39,268 nt of DNA from an uncultured archaeon (GCA_902386385.1 CABMIU010000016.1:1-39268); one strand, 5' to 3'. Positions 1 through 9,404 are shown, counted from the stretch's first letter. Translations and numbers: made by a program. The notes: generated from the sequence alone by a model not told the origin.

Positions 1-213
1 CCGATTGGCGGCAGCTCCACTATGGACGTGATTGACGCGGTGCGCGCGACCAAGACAATGAAGCCGAAGTATGTCATCCCTATGCATTACAATTCATTCA
101 CGAGCATCCTCGCGGACCCCAACGATTTCAAGGAGCGCATAGAGAAGAGCGTGCTGAAAACCATCCCGGTTGTGCTCAAGCCGGGCGAAACGTTCAATAC
201 AGAAGGGGCATGA
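1..213 (+). CDS. MBL-fold metal-dependent hydrolase, C-terminal fragment (UPF0173/UlaG-like)
   Basis: The reading frame is open from base 1 and ends with TGA, so only the last 70 residues are present; the ATG at 22 is internal. The segment PIGGSSTMD followed by IKP-like KPKYVIPMHYN matches the C-terminal end of UPF0173/UlaG-type metallo-beta-lactamase-fold hydrolases, in which the late His of PMHYN helps bind the metal. Members hydrolyse varied phosphodiester or lactone substrates, and the substrate cannot be read from this fragment. It converges on the nucleotidyltransferase gene, with only 61 bases between the two stops. Confidence 0.85.
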   Translation, partial: PIGGSSTMDVIDAVRATKTMKPKYVIPMHYNSFTSILADPNDFKERIEKSVLKTIPVVLKPGETFNTEGA

Positions 214-274
214 TGCTAGACTCCTTTGGGCTTTCATGGCTGGGGGTATAGTGTAGTGGAATTGCCTCCAATAT

Positions 275-997
275 TCACTTCGGGAATTCGCTTTCATCCA
301 GCTCGTTCGCTTCCTCTACATCATGGAAGTGCTCTATATCGATGCACGGGCCCTCGATGAGCCTGTGCTCTACCCTGTTTTTCTTTGCCATGAAAATCTT
401 GAGCGAATCCACGAGCTCATACTCGTTCCTGGCTGATAGAGGGGTTTCCCTCACGGCTTCGAAGATGCTTTTCTCGAATCCGTATATACCCGCATTCACC
501 AGGTTGCTTGGCTCTTCCCCCGGCATGGGCTTTTCGACAATGTCGAGCACCGAATTGCCCTGTGCCTTCAGCACGCCGAAGCGCCACGGGTCATGGACAG
601 TGCGGCTGAGCATTATCGCATCCGCCTTCTTGTACTCGCCTATGTCGCCCAGCATTTTGTAGTATTTTGTTTCAGCCAGCACATCCGAGTTTGTGAGTAT
701 GAACATGTCCCGCACATAATCCTCTACAAGGCTGAGCGCGTGGCTCGTGCCTTTCGCCTGCTCCTGCACGAAATACCTGAGCTTCGCCTTCCCGTATTCC
801 GGGCCGAAGTGGTCCTCTATCACTTCGCGCTTGTATCCTACCACGAGGAGGATTTCATTCGCGTTTGCAGCGATTAGCCTGTCAAGGACATGCTCCAGCA
901 TCGGCCTGCCCTTCAGCTCGAACATGCACTTCGGGATTTTGTCAGTAATCGGCCTCAGCCTCATGCCCCTGCCCGCCGCGATTACAACGCCCTGCAT
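275..997 (-). CDS. Sugar-1-phosphate nucleotidyltransferase
   Basis: This 240-residue protein is a single-domain nucleotidyltransferase that makes NDP-sugars from a sugar 1-phosphate and an NTP, a precursor step for glycan synthesis. The N terminus carries the GVVIAAGRGMRLRPITDKIPK signature (nucleotide and pyrophosphorylase loop), followed by GRPMLEHVLDRL, LTNSDVL (metal-binding Asp region) and VEKP. There is no C-terminal left-handed beta-helix, so it is shorter than GlmU/GalU-type two-domain enzymes. I chose the ATG at 997 because the signature begins right after it and TGGTTTT lies 2 bases upstream of it, like other starts in this window. A TATA-like TTATTTAT lies about 35 bases upstream. 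Base and sugar specificity are not determinable by eye. It could feed the glycosyltransferases at 7536 and 27779. Confidence 0.88.
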   Translation of the reverse strand: MQGVVIAAGRGMRLRPITDKIPKCMFELKGRPMLEHVLDRLIAANANEILLVVGYKREVIEDHFGPEYGKAKLRYFVQEQAKGTSHALSLVEDYVRDMFILTNSDVLAETKYYKMLGDIGEYKKADAIMLSRTVHDPWRFGVLKAQGNSVLDIVEKPMPGEEPSNLVNAGIYGFEKSIFEAVRETPLSARNEYELVDSLKIFMAKKNRVEHRLIEGPCIDIEHFHDVEEANELDESEFPK

Positions 998-1105
998 AAA
1001 AAACCAGAACAATTAATGGAATAAGGGAATAAATAATGTGCTCCCGCGGCGACTTATGTCGGCTTCCGCATTTGGGGATATAAGGTGGCCATTAGACGTT
1101 CGCTG

Positions 1106-1750
1106 TCAGGCGTATTGCTTTCTTATTCTTTCTGCTCTTCGGAGCATTTTACCCAGTGCGCCTTTAAGGAACCATGTACTTGGCTGGAAAGGATACATTC
1201 TGCCCGTTACACATTTGTAATCTACCATCGCCGGGATTGATTCTGTTTCGCCTATTCTTTTTACCATTATGTTTTCTGCCCGTAAGTCCATTAGAGGAAT
1301 CTTATTTGTGGAAAGAAATGTTATAAGTTCATCATATTTTTTCCAAAAAACAGTGTCCTTAATTTTTGTATGGGCACTCAATGGCATGGATTTTTTTCCA
1401 TCAAAGTCTATTACTAATTCCATCCTAAGTGTGCTTTTTGTTCCTTCACCTTTAATCCCGAGCACTTTAGGGAAACATTGCTCTAAAGCGCTTGGTGCAT
1501 TTGCAAAAAATTGGTTGTAATTTTTAGCTTCAAGCAGATTCAGGTCTCGCACCCCATATTTTACGCGAATGTATGGTTTGACTGGAAATTCTATCTGGAA
1601 AAATCCATAGTCCTTGACATATTCTGTTTTGTGTGCCTTTTCGACCGTGTTGTCGGAGAGTATTCTCGCTGTTCTAAACCTGCCTTCCCCTATCGCTGCC
1701 ATTGCACTTCTGGACTTTTTAGGCTTAATTTTGCCAAAATGGATTTTCAT
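1106..1750 (-). CDS. Kinase-fold protein resembling the YrbL family
   Basis: This 214-residue protein looks like a minimal protein-kinase-like fold. Residues 153-164 read LMDLRAENIMVK, the pattern of a catalytic loop (D155, N160), and MVDYK at 176-180 places an Asp (D177) where the kinase metal-binding DFG Asp would be. IGEGRFRTARIL near residue 20 is in the position of the nucleotide-binding loop, and NLLEAKNY near 71 could supply the alpha-C Glu. The layout resembles the YrbL (PhoP-regulated) family of short kinase-like proteins, whose substrate is not established. The gene is clearly richer in A+T than both neighbours and uses many AAA/ATT/TTT codons, which suggests transfer. An aminoglycoside-phosphotransferase-like enzyme is an alternative. 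Confidence 0.5.
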   Translation of the reverse strand: MKIHFGKIKPKKSRSAMAAIGEGRFRTARILSDNTVEKAHKTEYVKDYGFFQIEFPVKPYIRVKYGVRDLNLLEAKNYNQFFANAPSALEQCFPKVLGIKGEGTKSTLRMELVIDFDGKKSMPLSAHTKIKDTVFWKKYDELITFLSTNKIPLMDLRAENIMVKRIGETESIPAMVDYKCVTGRMYPFQPSTWFLKGALGKMLRRAERIRKQYA

Positions 1751-1801
1751 TTAATTACCTGCTTTCTTTCGTTATCATTGAAATTTTGGCTGGCGAGACC
1801 C

Positions 1802-2716
1802 TTAGAGCTCCATTTCCATCAGGTCTTCCGCGACCGTGACATCGTTGAATTCCTTGCGTGCCTCGTTCTCGAATTTTTCCCTGTCCTTGTGCCTCGCGCT
1901 GAGGTGGAAGAGCACGAGTTTCTTTGCCCCTGCCTGCTGCGCTATTTTTCCGGCCTGCAGGGCGGTTGAGTGCATTGTTTCCTCTGCGCGGTCCTGCCGC
2001 TCGTCAAGGAACGAGGCTTCGTGCACAAGCACATCCGCCCCTTCTATCGCCCCGAGGTATGATTTCGAGGCCAGGGTATCGAACACCATCGAGATTTTCT
2101 TGCCTTTCACAGCCTTGGAATAATCCATCACGTCTTCCGGGTTTATTATTTTAGCCCCGAGCTTTACGCTTTTCCCCTTTTGCAGGTCGCTGAACAGCGG
2201 GCCGACAGGAATTCCGAGAGCCATTGCCTTTTCTCGGTTGAACTCCCCGGGCTTCCCCTCTTCAGTGAAATTATAACCCCAGCACTCCGCCTCGTGCTTC
2301 AATGGGAAAGCATCCACCTGGAATTTATCGCCCTTCAGCACAACTCCTTTCTTCACTTCGTGGCACTTCACCTCGAAGCCTGGCTTGAGCATCGCGAGCT
2401 CCATTGACATCGCCACCTTTTCCTTTATGCCCCTTGGGCCGTGGATGTTGATTGCCCAGTCCCTTCCGTGTATGTTCATTGTGGCGAGCATCCCGCCAAG
2501 TCCCAAAAAGTGGTCCGCGTGGAAGTGCGAGATGAAGACGTGGTTGATTTTGAGGTAGCTAACGCCCGCCTTTACCATCTGCCTCTGCGTGCCTTCCGGG
2601 CAGTCGAACAGGAGCCACTCGCCATTGAAGCGGATGGCTATGCTGCTTAGGTTGCGCTCCTTTGTGGGCACGCTCGCGCTCGTGCCGAGGAAAACAATCC
2701 TGATTTTTTCCGCCAT
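1802..2716 (-). CDS. rnz: Ribonuclease Z (tRNA 3' endonuclease)
   Basis: The 304-residue protein is the short-form tRNase Z that removes 3' trailers from pre-tRNA. The N terminus FLGTSASVPTKERN and FDCPEGTQRQM are family hallmarks, and SHFHADHFLG is the metal-binding HxHxDH motif (Ala replaces the more usual Gly). Downstream, GYNF, MVFDT, LVHEASF and LFHLSARH supply the remaining metal ligands and the exosite region. The length fits bacterial and archaeal RNase Z. The ATG at 2716 lies about 27 bases downstream of a TATA box (AGTTATAAA on this strand, 2739-2747), so the mRNA is probably leaderless. It is divergent from lonB. Confidence 0.96.
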   Translation of the reverse strand: MAEKIRIVFLGTSASVPTKERNLSSIAIRFNGEWLLFDCPEGTQRQMVKAGVSYLKINHVFISHFHADHFLGLGGMLATMNIHGRDWAINIHGPRGIKEKVAMSMELAMLKPGFEVKCHEVKKGVVLKGDKFQVDAFPLKHEAECWGYNFTEEGKPGEFNREKAMALGIPVGPLFSDLQKGKSVKLGAKIINPEDVMDYSKAVKGKKISMVFDTLASKSYLGAIEGADVLVHEASFLDERQDRAEETMHSTALQAGKIAQQAGAKKLVLFHLSARHKDREKFENEARKEFNDVTVAEDLMEMEL

Positions 2717-2859
2717 CGATTAATTCCTGCAAGGTAGAGTTTATAACTGAAATTTCCTGCGTTCAGTCGCCCTGGGCAGATTGCCCTGTTGCATTTTTAT
2801 AGTGTGCAAAGCCGTCCTTGGCTCCCTATTTTTTTGCGATGCAGCCTCGCACCAAAGCC

Positions 2860-2867
2860 TTTAATTA
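2860..2867 (+). promoter_or_regulatory. TATA box of lonB
   Basis: TTTAATTA is centred about 27 bases upstream of the lonB ATG at 2891. This is the spacing expected when transcription starts at or next to the start codon. It supports the 2891 start over the longer ORF beginning at 2789. Confidence 0.6.
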
Positions 2868-2890
2868 CTTTGTTGGAGTATGTTCTCCTT

Positions 2891-4810
2891 ATGCCCCGGA
2901 AAGACCTCCTCAAGGCCTCTTCGACAAAGGAAGTCGAGGTGCCGAAGCTCCTTGTCGACCAGATTGTCGGCCAGGAAAAGGCCGTCGAGCTCATCCGCAA
3001 GGCCGCAATCCAGCGCAGGAACGTGCTGCTTGTAGGCCTTCCAGGGACAGGAAAATCAATGCTCGCAAAGGCGATGGCGGAGATAATGCCATTGCAGAAG
3101 CTGCAGGACATTTTGATTTACCCGAACGATGACGATCCGAACACGCCGCTTGTGAAGGTTGCGAAGGCTGGCGAGGGCCAGAAGGTCATAGAGCAGTCCC
3201 GCATGGAGGGGAAGGCACAGGACGACAACCTCCGCCTCATGGGAATAATACTGCCCGCAGGATGGTTCCTGCTGAGTTACATACTCTGGGCAATGAAGTA
3301 CATTCCCGATGTTGTTTACGCAGCGACAATGATAATGGGTGCAATCCTCCTCTTCGGCTTTGTCATAGGCGCGCAGATGAGGGTGCGCGGCGGGGTCGTG
3401 ACCCCAAAGCTCCTTGTAAACAATTCAGGCAAAAAAATCGCCCCGTTCTTTGACGGCACAGGCGCGCGCGCAGGGGCCTTGCTCGGGGACGTGAGGCATG
3501 ATCCGCTCCAGTCAGGCGGCCTCGGCACCCCTCCGCACTTGAGGGTCGAGCCGGGAATGATTCACCGCGCCTCGGGCGGGGTTTTGTTTGTTGATGAGAT
3601 TGCCACGCTTTCCCCGAAATCGCAGCAGGAGCTTTTGACCGCGATGCAGGAGAAGAAGTATTCAATCACTGGCCAGAGCGAGATGAGTTCAGGCGCGATG
3701 ACACGCACAGACCCGATTCCGTGCGATTTTGTCCTTGTGTGCGCGGGCAACTATGAGGACCTCGAGAAAGTGCATCCCGCGATGCGGAGCAGGATACGCG
3801 GTTATGGCTATGAGATTTACATGAACATTGACATGGATGACACTGAGGAGAACAGGGCGAAGATTGTGCAGTTCGTTGCGCAGGAAGTGAAGAACGACGG
3901 CAAGATTCCTGGTTTCAGCGCAGATGCATTGCAGCAGATAATTTTCGAGGCGAGGAAGCGCGCGGGCAGGAAAAATAAGCTCACCCTCAAGCTCCGCGAT
4001 TTGGGCGGCCTTGTCCGCGCGGCGGGGGACATTTCACGCGAGAAAGGCAATGACCTTGTGCTGCGCGAGGATGTGCTTGAAGCGAAGATGAGCGCCAAGA
4101 CCCTGGAGCAGCAGATTGTGCACAAGATGATTGAGGAAAAGAAGGACTATGATGTTTATTTGCATGAAGGCACCGCTGTCGGCAGGGTCAACGGCCTTGC
4201 GGTGATGGCTGAAGGCGAGGCCGGCCTAATAATGCCGATTGAGGCCGAGGTTGCGCCTTCACAGTCAAGCTCAGAGGGCAAGCTGATTGCAACGGGCAAG
4301 CTCGGGGAGATTGCGAAGGAAGCCGTGCAGAACGTTTCCGCGCTCATAAAGAAGCTTTCAGGCAAGGACATTTCGAGGCACGACCTGCACATACAGTTCC
4401 TCCAGTCCTACTCCGGGGTAGAGGGGGATTCGGCTTCCGTGAGCGTTGCCACCGCGGTGGTTTCGGCCTTGGAGCAGATTCCCGTGAAGCAAAATCTCGC
4501 AATGACCGGCTCTCTGAGCGTGCGCGGCGAGGTGCTTCCAGTCGGCGGTGTCACGGCAAAGGTGCTCGCGGCCATAGAGGCAGGCTTCAGGGAAGTCATT
4601 GTGCCAAAATCCAATGTCGGCGACATCGTCCTTACCGATGAGCAGGCAAAGAGGATAAGGATAATTCCCGCAACCGCAATTTCAGATGTATTTGAGGTTG
4701 CCTTCGAGCCTAGCGAGAAGAAGGCGAAGCTCCTCGCGAGCCTGAGGAAAATAATCAAAATAGAGCTGGGCGAAGTCGCGCTGCCCGGAAAAAAGGCAAC
4801 TATTTCTTGA
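2891..4810 (+). CDS. lonB: Archaeal membrane-anchored ATP-dependent Lon protease (LonB)
   Basis: This 639-residue AAA+ serine protease degrades misfolded and regulatory proteins at the inner face of the membrane. It lacks the bacterial N-terminal substrate domain, as archaeal LonB does. Walker A is GLPGTGKS at 49-56 and Walker B is [12 protein letters not shown]. Two hydrophobic membrane segments ([19 protein letters not shown] and [19 protein letters not shown]) are inserted between Walker A and Walker B, the LonB hallmark. The protease domain has [10 protein letters not shown] with the catalytic Ser and [10 protein letters not shown] with the catalytic Lys. The ORF track begins 34 codons earlier, but homology begins at MPRKDLLK and a TATA box sits at the right distance from ATG 2891. 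Confidence 0.97.
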   Translation: MPRKDLLKASSTKEVEVPKLLVDQIVGQEKAVELIRKAAIQRRNVLLVGLPGTGKSMLAKAMAEIMPLQKLQDILIYPNDDDPNTPLVKVAKAGEGQKVIEQSRMEGKAQDDNLRLMGIILPAGWFLLSYILWAMKYIPDVVYAATMIMGAILLFGFVIGAQMRVRGGVVTPKLLVNNSGKKIAPFFDGTGARAGALLGDVRHDPLQSGGLGTPPHLRVEPGMIHRASGGVLFVDEIATLSPKSQQELLTAMQEKKYSITGQSEMSSGAMTRTDPIPCDFVLVCAGNYEDLEKVHPAMRSRIRGYGYEIYMNIDMDDTEENRAKIVQFVAQEVKNDGKIPGFSADALQQIIFEARKRAGRKNKLTLKLRDLGGLVRAAGDISREKGNDLVLREDVLEAKMSAKTLEQQIVHKMIEEKKDYDVYLHEGTAVGRVNGLAVMAEGEAGLIMPIEAEVAPSQSSSEGKLIATGKLGEIAKEAVQNVSALIKKLSGKDISRHDLHIQFLQSYSGVEGDSASVSVATAVVSALEQIPVKQNLAMTGSLSVRGEVLPVGGVTAKVLAAIEAGFREVIVPKSNVGDIVLTDEQAKRIRIIPATAISDVFEVAFEPSEKKAKLLASLRKIIKIELGEVALPGKKATIS

Positions 4811-4870
4811 ATGCCGGAAGCCAATTATCCAAAATATGGCGGCAAATCTTTTTCTTTTATGGGCTGGTGG

Positions 4871-6103
4871 TCACACCAAAACTATTTTCCCTTCGCTGAG
4901 AAGGAACTTGCCTTTTGGCAGCTTCTCCGTCTTGGCTGTCTGCTTGTCCCTGTATTCTATCTCCTGCTTGCTTATCGTTTCCACCACGCCGAGCCACTTG
5001 CCATCCTTGCCGTAAACCGGCAGGCCGATGAGTATTTTTGTTATCTTTTTCCTGAGGTCAAGCACGTGCGAGAACCTGTATGCCGCATACCCGGTCGCTA
5101 TTGCGGCCAAGGCGCGGACTGCAAACCATTCGAGGCCGGCATACGGCGCAGCCGCCAGCACCTGTCTCGCAGAGTCGAGGATGAGCCAGAGCACGAACAC
5201 CGCGGCGCCTGAGAGGAAATATCTCCTGAGGTAGTATGCTTTCTTGAGCTGCACAGTGTCGATGCCCTTTCCAACCGCAAACGATATCGCGGTCAGCATC
5301 AGGAACAGCAGCATCTGGCCGATTGCCTCGGAAACCCTCGATACAACACTCATTGCACTGTTGTTGCCCTCCTGGTAAGCTGCAAATATCCCTATGAGGA
5401 AGAAAACAATCGTCATTATGTAGAAAGGCAGGCTCACGCGCTGAAGGGAAATGCTGCTGGTTACGGATTCAACTGCTCCCGCTATCCTTGCCTCGAGACC
5501 CGTGCCTTTCAGCACCATGTATGTGCCTATTATGAGGAGCATGCTCTGGAAGAAGAGTTTCTCCATCCCTATTGTCGACAGCACGCCCCATATGAATATG
5601 ACAAGGCCGGGCACGAGTATGAAAGTCCTTGCGATGTCAGGGTCGTTAAGGGCGTTCTTGAGCGTGAAATAAAGGCCCTCGACTTCGCTTGCCTGCGAAA
5701 CCACTATCGTTTCCTTTGAAACAACCGGGCCGCGTGCCTGCAGCAGGGGCATCACCTCGTCATCCTCTGCACCGTCAGTGACGAGCACGAACCCCGTTGC
5801 GGGGAAATGTTCAAGCACTGCATCGAGCTGCTGGCTGATTTTCCTGTCGGATTCGAAATAGCTTTTGCCTACCCCCGTCAGGAATGCGACTTCCGCATTG
5901 GTTTCCTTTGAAACCTCGTCGTATTTTTTCACGGCGCCGAACATGCTGTTGGCATCTGATTCGCTCGGGTCGGCTATTGCAAGCTTCACTGCCGCGCCGA
6001 TGCAGGCCTTCCTGCCGATTACCGGGCCCTGTACTCCCGTTTTCTTGCCGAGGTCGTTGTCCCTGTCAACCGAAACAACGAGCAGGCTTTCCTTTTCCTT
6101 CAT
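4871..6103 (-). CDS. DUF373 family integral membrane protein
   Basis: The 410-residue protein matches the archaeal DUF373 family, whose function is unknown. The soluble N-terminal part (about 185 residues) begins LLVVSVDRDNDLGKKTG and contains GRKACIGAAVKLAIADPSESDAN and VLVTDGAEDDEVMPLL, an Asp-rich Rossmann-like region. About six hydrophobic segments follow (for example ILVPGLVIFIWGVLSTIG, FYIMTIVFFLIGIFAAY and MLLFLMLTAISFAVG), then a short soluble tail. I chose ATG 6103 because the family starts at this point and GGTG lies 7 bases before it; a GTG at 6145 would add 14 residues. The gene converges on lonB with 60 bases between stops and is divergent from the SPFH gene. Confidence 0.85.
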   Translation of the reverse strand: MKEKESLLVVSVDRDNDLGKKTGVQGPVIGRKACIGAAVKLAIADPSESDANSMFGAVKKYDEVSKETNAEVAFLTGVGKSYFESDRKISQQLDAVLEHFPATGFVLVTDGAEDDEVMPLLQARGPVVSKETIVVSQASEVEGLYFTLKNALNDPDIARTFILVPGLVIFIWGVLSTIGMEKLFFQSMLLIIGTYMVLKGTGLEARIAGAVESVTSSISLQRVSLPFYIMTIVFFLIGIFAAYQEGNNSAMSVVSRVSEAIGQMLLFLMLTAISFAVGKGIDTVQLKKAYYLRRYFLSGAAVFVLWLILDSARQVLAAAPYAGLEWFAVRALAAIATGYAAYRFSHVLDLRKKITKILIGLPVYGKDGKWLGVVETISKQEIEYRDKQTAKTEKLPKGKFLLSEGKIVLV

Positions 6104-6306
6104 TCCGACACCAGGCAACAAGACAACCGGATACGGCAAGGCCACCGAGTCATTGAACCAGGCGTTCCGGCAAAATGAATAACGTATTTATATTGGTTAA
6201 TATCCCATTAATATAAGTATTTCTCCCGTCATGGCAGGGCATTTGGCGGGGATTGCGGCCATCGGCCGTGGTTTTCAGCAAGGGTTTTTTCCGCGTTGGT
6301 TTGGCT

Positions 6307-7344
6307 ATGGCAGAAAGCGATTTCAAGGAAAAGGTTTTCATTGGCGTTGTGCTTCTTGTCGCCCTTGCAGTGATTGTGGTGCTTAAGTTCTCTTCCGAGT
6401 TTGCCTCGGCCCTGCCTTTGCTGGTTGTGCTTGCGGCCATTTTGTTTCTTGTCAGGCGCTACAATTACCTCCTCATGCTCAGCGAATATGAACGCGCCGT
6501 GATTTTCAGGTTCGGGAAGGTCAACCGCGTTGCGGGTCCGGGCTGGGCTTTCCTTGTTTCGCCTTTCGAGAATTACAAACTCGTGGACCTAAGGACAAAG
6601 ACCCTTGATGTCCCTCCCCAGGAGGTCATCACGAAGGACAACATTGAGGTCAGGGTTGACGCAGTGATTTATCTCAAGGTAAACAAGGACCGGCAGTCAG
6701 TCATAAACAGCGTGACCGAGGTGGATGATTACCTGAAAGGCACGGAGCTTTTCGTCATAGGCCTCATAAGGAACCAGGCCGGGACAAAGACCCTCGATGA
6801 ACTCATAACCAATGTCGAATCACTCAGCGATTACCTCAAGGTGCAGCTCGCCGAGATTTCCACAAAGTGGGGCATCTCCATCGAGAATGCCACAATCACC
6901 GAAGTAACCCCCCCGAAATCTGTGCAGGAAGCGAGGCATGAGCAGGAAGTCGCCGCGCAGAGGAAGCTCGCGCGCATGGAATCCGCGGAAGCGCACAAGG
7001 CCGAAATCGACGCGGTGAGGGAAGCCGCGGGGCAACTGAGCGACAAGGCGCTAGCTTACTATTATGTAAAGGCGCTTGAAAAACTGGGTGAGGGCCAGAG
7101 CTCGAAAATATTTTTCCCCATGGAACTGACGGAACTTGCAAAGGCGGTCACCAGCAGGGTTTCGTTCGGCCCGCAGCATAACGCCTCCGTGGACCAGGGT
7201 GCTTCTTCCGGCCAGCAGGGCCTCGAAGCGCTTTTCAGGAAATACGCGCCCCTGCTTAAGAAGATTGCTTCGCAGGGCACCGCGAAAAGGAAAGCCGGAA
7301 AAAGGGAAAATGCGAAAGGCAAGGCGAAGAAGAAGCGCAAATAA
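6307..7344 (+). CDS. SPFH/stomatin-prohibitin family membrane protein (slipin-like)
   Basis: The 345-residue protein has two N-terminal hydrophobic segments (VFIGVVLLVALAVIVVLKF and ALPLLVVLAAILFLV), then an SPFH domain: EYERAVIFRFGKVNRVAGPGW, DLRTKTLDVPPQEVITKDNI and VDAVIYLKV are typical of slipins. A coiled-coil, Ala/Glu-rich stretch (about residues 200-245) is followed by a very basic C-terminal tail of Lys/Arg. Such proteins oligomerise and organise membrane domains and their proteases. The usual NfeD partner and STOPP protease are not adjacent, although the membrane protease LonB is two genes away. The ATG at 6307 follows TGGTTTG by 3 bases; the TTG at 6253 in the ORF track is less likely. 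Confidence 0.88.
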   Translation: MAESDFKEKVFIGVVLLVALAVIVVLKFSSEFASALPLLVVLAAILFLVRRYNYLLMLSEYERAVIFRFGKVNRVAGPGWAFLVSPFENYKLVDLRTKTLDVPPQEVITKDNIEVRVDAVIYLKVNKDRQSVINSVTEVDDYLKGTELFVIGLIRNQAGTKTLDELITNVESLSDYLKVQLAEISTKWGISIENATITEVTPPKSVQEARHEQEVAAQRKLARMESAEAHKAEIDAVREAAGQLSDKALAYYYVKALEKLGEGQSSKIFFPMELTELAKAVTSRVSFGPQHNASVDQGASSGQQGLEALFRKYAPLLKKIASQGTAKRKAGKRENAKGKAKKKRK

Positions 7345-7490
7345 GTGGAAGCAAGGAGAAGAAGCGCGGGCTGAAACAAAGTAAACTTATTGAACCGCAG
7401 AGAATACTTGCGTGGTCTGAAAGACCCGCAGATGAATCGGCGGTACTGCTTTATACTGAAAACCCAACTCGCCCCGGGAAACACAGGAAA

Positions 7491-7516
7491 CCCTTTAAAC
7501 CAAAGTTTAAAAGGCC
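7491..7516. promoter_or_regulatory. Near-palindromic promoter element of the GT2 gene
   Basis: CCTTTAAAC and GTTTAAAAGG face each other across a CAAA centre, with one extra T in the right arm. The right arm holds the TATA box about 27 bases before the ATG at 7536. The symmetry could be an operator or chance in AT-rich promoter DNA. Confidence 0.4.
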
Positions 7517-7535
7517 AAAAATCAATTATTGGGGT

Positions 7536-8255
7536 ATGCCGGATAAAATAACAATACTAATCCCAGCGTATAATGAAGAAAGCATTATTCTAAAACTAAT
7601 TTCCCCCCTAAGAATGTGGAAACAAAATGACTGGCATAACAGGTCAATAATAATCGTGGACGACGGCAGTAAAGACCAAACTATGCCTGCCGCAAAATCC
7701 CAGTGGACTGAGGTAATAAAATCAGATGAACTTGGCAGGAATCTCGGAAAGGCGGATGCATTCATTAAAGGTGTGCGGTACGCTTCTAAAAATTGTGCCC
7801 CCGATTTTATTGTAACTCTTGATGCTGACCTCATAGACCTCAATCCAAAACACATAGACGAGCTTGTTGCGGAACTAAAGCACACGGGCTCAAATATGGT
7901 GATTGCGAAATCTTTGGAATTTTCTGAACATTATGGGTGGGTTAATGCCGCGAAAACTTCCGGTCAGAGAGCTTTCAGGGTAGCTGCGCTAAATCCTATA
8001 ATACTGGGCAATAAAAAATGGCTAACTATTCTTGAAGGGTCAAAATATGGGTTAGAAGAAGCATTGAATGTCTTGATACCTAAACACCGCAGTTCTGAGA
8101 TAACTTTCCATGCGGACACAGCTCTGAGAAAGTCTTTTGCTACAACCCAAGGCGACCAAAGACGCTTAATTCGAGAAAGAATAAGTGAAAGAAGAGTCGC
8201 GGCAAAAGCATTGCGAGCGCTAAGAAAAGGTAAGCAAGGTCATAGAGTCTTATAA
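7536..8255 (+). CDS. Family 2 glycosyltransferase, soluble
   Basis: The 239-residue protein has the GT-A fold signature at its N terminus: ITILIPAYNEE, IIIVDDGSKDQT (first Asp pair), GKADAFIKGVRYA and VTLDADLIDL (DxD metal site). It resembles polyprenol-phosphate mannosyl- or glucosyltransferases (DPM1-like) that load sugars onto lipid carriers. There is no C-terminal membrane domain; the tail is instead strongly basic (RRLIRERISERRVAAKALRALRKGK). The donor and acceptor are not known. The gene is AT-richer than its neighbours. The ATG follows a TTTAAAAGG box by about 27 bases, so it is probably leaderless and a single-gene transcript. Confidence 0.85.
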   Translation: MPDKITILIPAYNEESIILKLISPLRMWKQNDWHNRSIIIVDDGSKDQTMPAAKSQWTEVIKSDELGRNLGKADAFIKGVRYASKNCAPDFIVTLDADLIDLNPKHIDELVAELKHTGSNMVIAKSLEFSEHYGWVNAAKTSGQRAFRVAALNPIILGNKKWLTILEGSKYGLEEALNVLIPKHRSSEITFHADTALRKSFATTQGDQRRLIRERISERRVAAKALRALRKGKQGHRVL

Positions 8256-8388
8256 AAACGTAACATGACAAAACAATAATTTCTGGCTGACCCTGAATTT
8301 AAACTGGCCCTGCAAAAAAAAGCCAGTGTGTCACAATGCAATGGGGTTTTTCCCCTCTGTGCGTCAGGGCATGCAGCTTATTTCCCGC

Positions 8389-9375
8389 CTATGGCTCCCT
8401 CATCTGGCTTATCCCGTAGCGCACCGAGGGGATGTAAAGTATAAGGAATAGCGTGAAGAATGCGATTATGCCCCCGATTGCGATTTGCAGCATGCCGAAT
8501 ATTGTCGCTGTCTCTATCAGCGCGCCCAGGAAAAGTATTATTGTTGCGAGCACCAGCAGCATCACTACGTCCGTTACGACAAGGCTTATTTCGTGCTTCC
8601 TGAATTTGCTTTTCGACACCATTGCATTTATTATTCCCCCCGCGATTGCGGCGATGAAGTATGCGGTTATTTCAGGCGCACCGTGGGGCAGGTAACCTAT
8701 CGCCCTCGCAATGCCGGCGTCAAGGCTTTTTGAGAACACTTCCGAGCCTATGAAGAAGCCTATTACCGAGGCATTCCATGCGAGGAGTTCTATCGCCCCG
8801 GCGCCCCAGACGAATGAGAACGCTATTGCCCTGCTCATTACCCCGAAGTTGTTCTTGAATATAAGCATGAAGCACCTGTCGAAGGACTTCGATTCCCCGA
8901 AGCATTCCGCTTGGCCCACTGCGTTGCCGGTGCTTTCGTCGAAAATCGCCTTGCCTGTTATTGCGCTGTAAACCTTTTTCTGTTCCGTGAAAACGTCGTT
9001 TTTTGTTGGCACTATGCACGCAAGGCCCGAGCAGCCGTCATTGGAATCCGGCAGGGCCACTGCCCAGAATCCGAAGGCGATTACCATGCCGACAAACATC
9101 CAGCCGTAGGAGTGTATGACGTTGAAGTGCGTTGAAATGAATGCAAATGGCCTGTCTTTTTCGTCGACGACCTTTTCCTCCTCGCCGACGAATATCTTGT
9201 GGACAATGGGCATGAATCCTATCGTTATGAACAGCATTGTCAGGGCGGAAGTGCTTTCCGGAAAATTGTTGTATGCAATGAGCATTGCCGCTGTCGTTAT
9301 TATGAATGCGACAAGGGTAAGTGTCAAGGGGTGCTTTTCCGACCTTAAGGTTTCGTAGAGCGTTTCGAGGACCAT
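8389..9375 (-). CDS. SpoIIM-family (stage II sporulation protein M-like) integral membrane protein
   Basis: The 328-residue protein has about six to seven membrane segments and the SpoIIM/DUF95 pattern: a motif around FKNNFGVMSRAIAFSFVWGAGAIELLAWNA, then GSEVF and YLPHGAPEITAYFIAAIAGG. Archaeal members are widespread and uncharacterised. One extracytoplasmic loop contains four cysteines (CSGLAC, AECFGES, DRCFM), so disulfides are possible. The ORF track starts at a TTG (9390), but ATG 9375 is about 34 bases from a CCTATTTAAACC box and is preferred. The stop codon is TAG, one of two TAG stops among the genes here, which bears on how the amber codon in vapC should be read. Confidence 0.85.
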   Translation of the reverse strand: MVLETLYETLRSEKHPLTLTLVAFIITTAAMLIAYNNFPESTSALTMLFITIGFMPIVHKIFVGEEEKVVDEKDRPFAFISTHFNVIHSYGWMFVGMVIAFGFWAVALPDSNDGCSGLACIVPTKNDVFTEQKKVYSAITGKAIFDESTGNAVGQAECFGESKSFDRCFMLIFKNNFGVMSRAIAFSFVWGAGAIELLAWNASVIGFFIGSEVFSKSLDAGIARAIGYLPHGAPEITAYFIAAIAGGIINAMVSKSKFRKHEISLVVTDVVMLLVLATIILFLGALIETATIFGMLQIAIGGIIAFFTLFLILYIPSVRYGISQMREP

Positions 9376-9404
9376 TCGCGTCGAATGCAATTGAGGCGTA
9401 GTGG

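Noticed and set aside
241-268. tRNA-like 5' half (GGGGGTATAGTGTAGTGG followed by CCTCC)
   Set aside because: The acceptor and D-arm-like pattern is not followed by an anticodon arm, T arm or matching 3' acceptor; the sequence runs straight into the end of the nucleotidyltransferase gene.
8343-8355. GGGGTTTTTCCCC hairpin between the convergent GT2 and SpoIIM genes
   Set aside because: Only four base pairs and no adjacent T-tract outside the loop; too weak to call a terminator.
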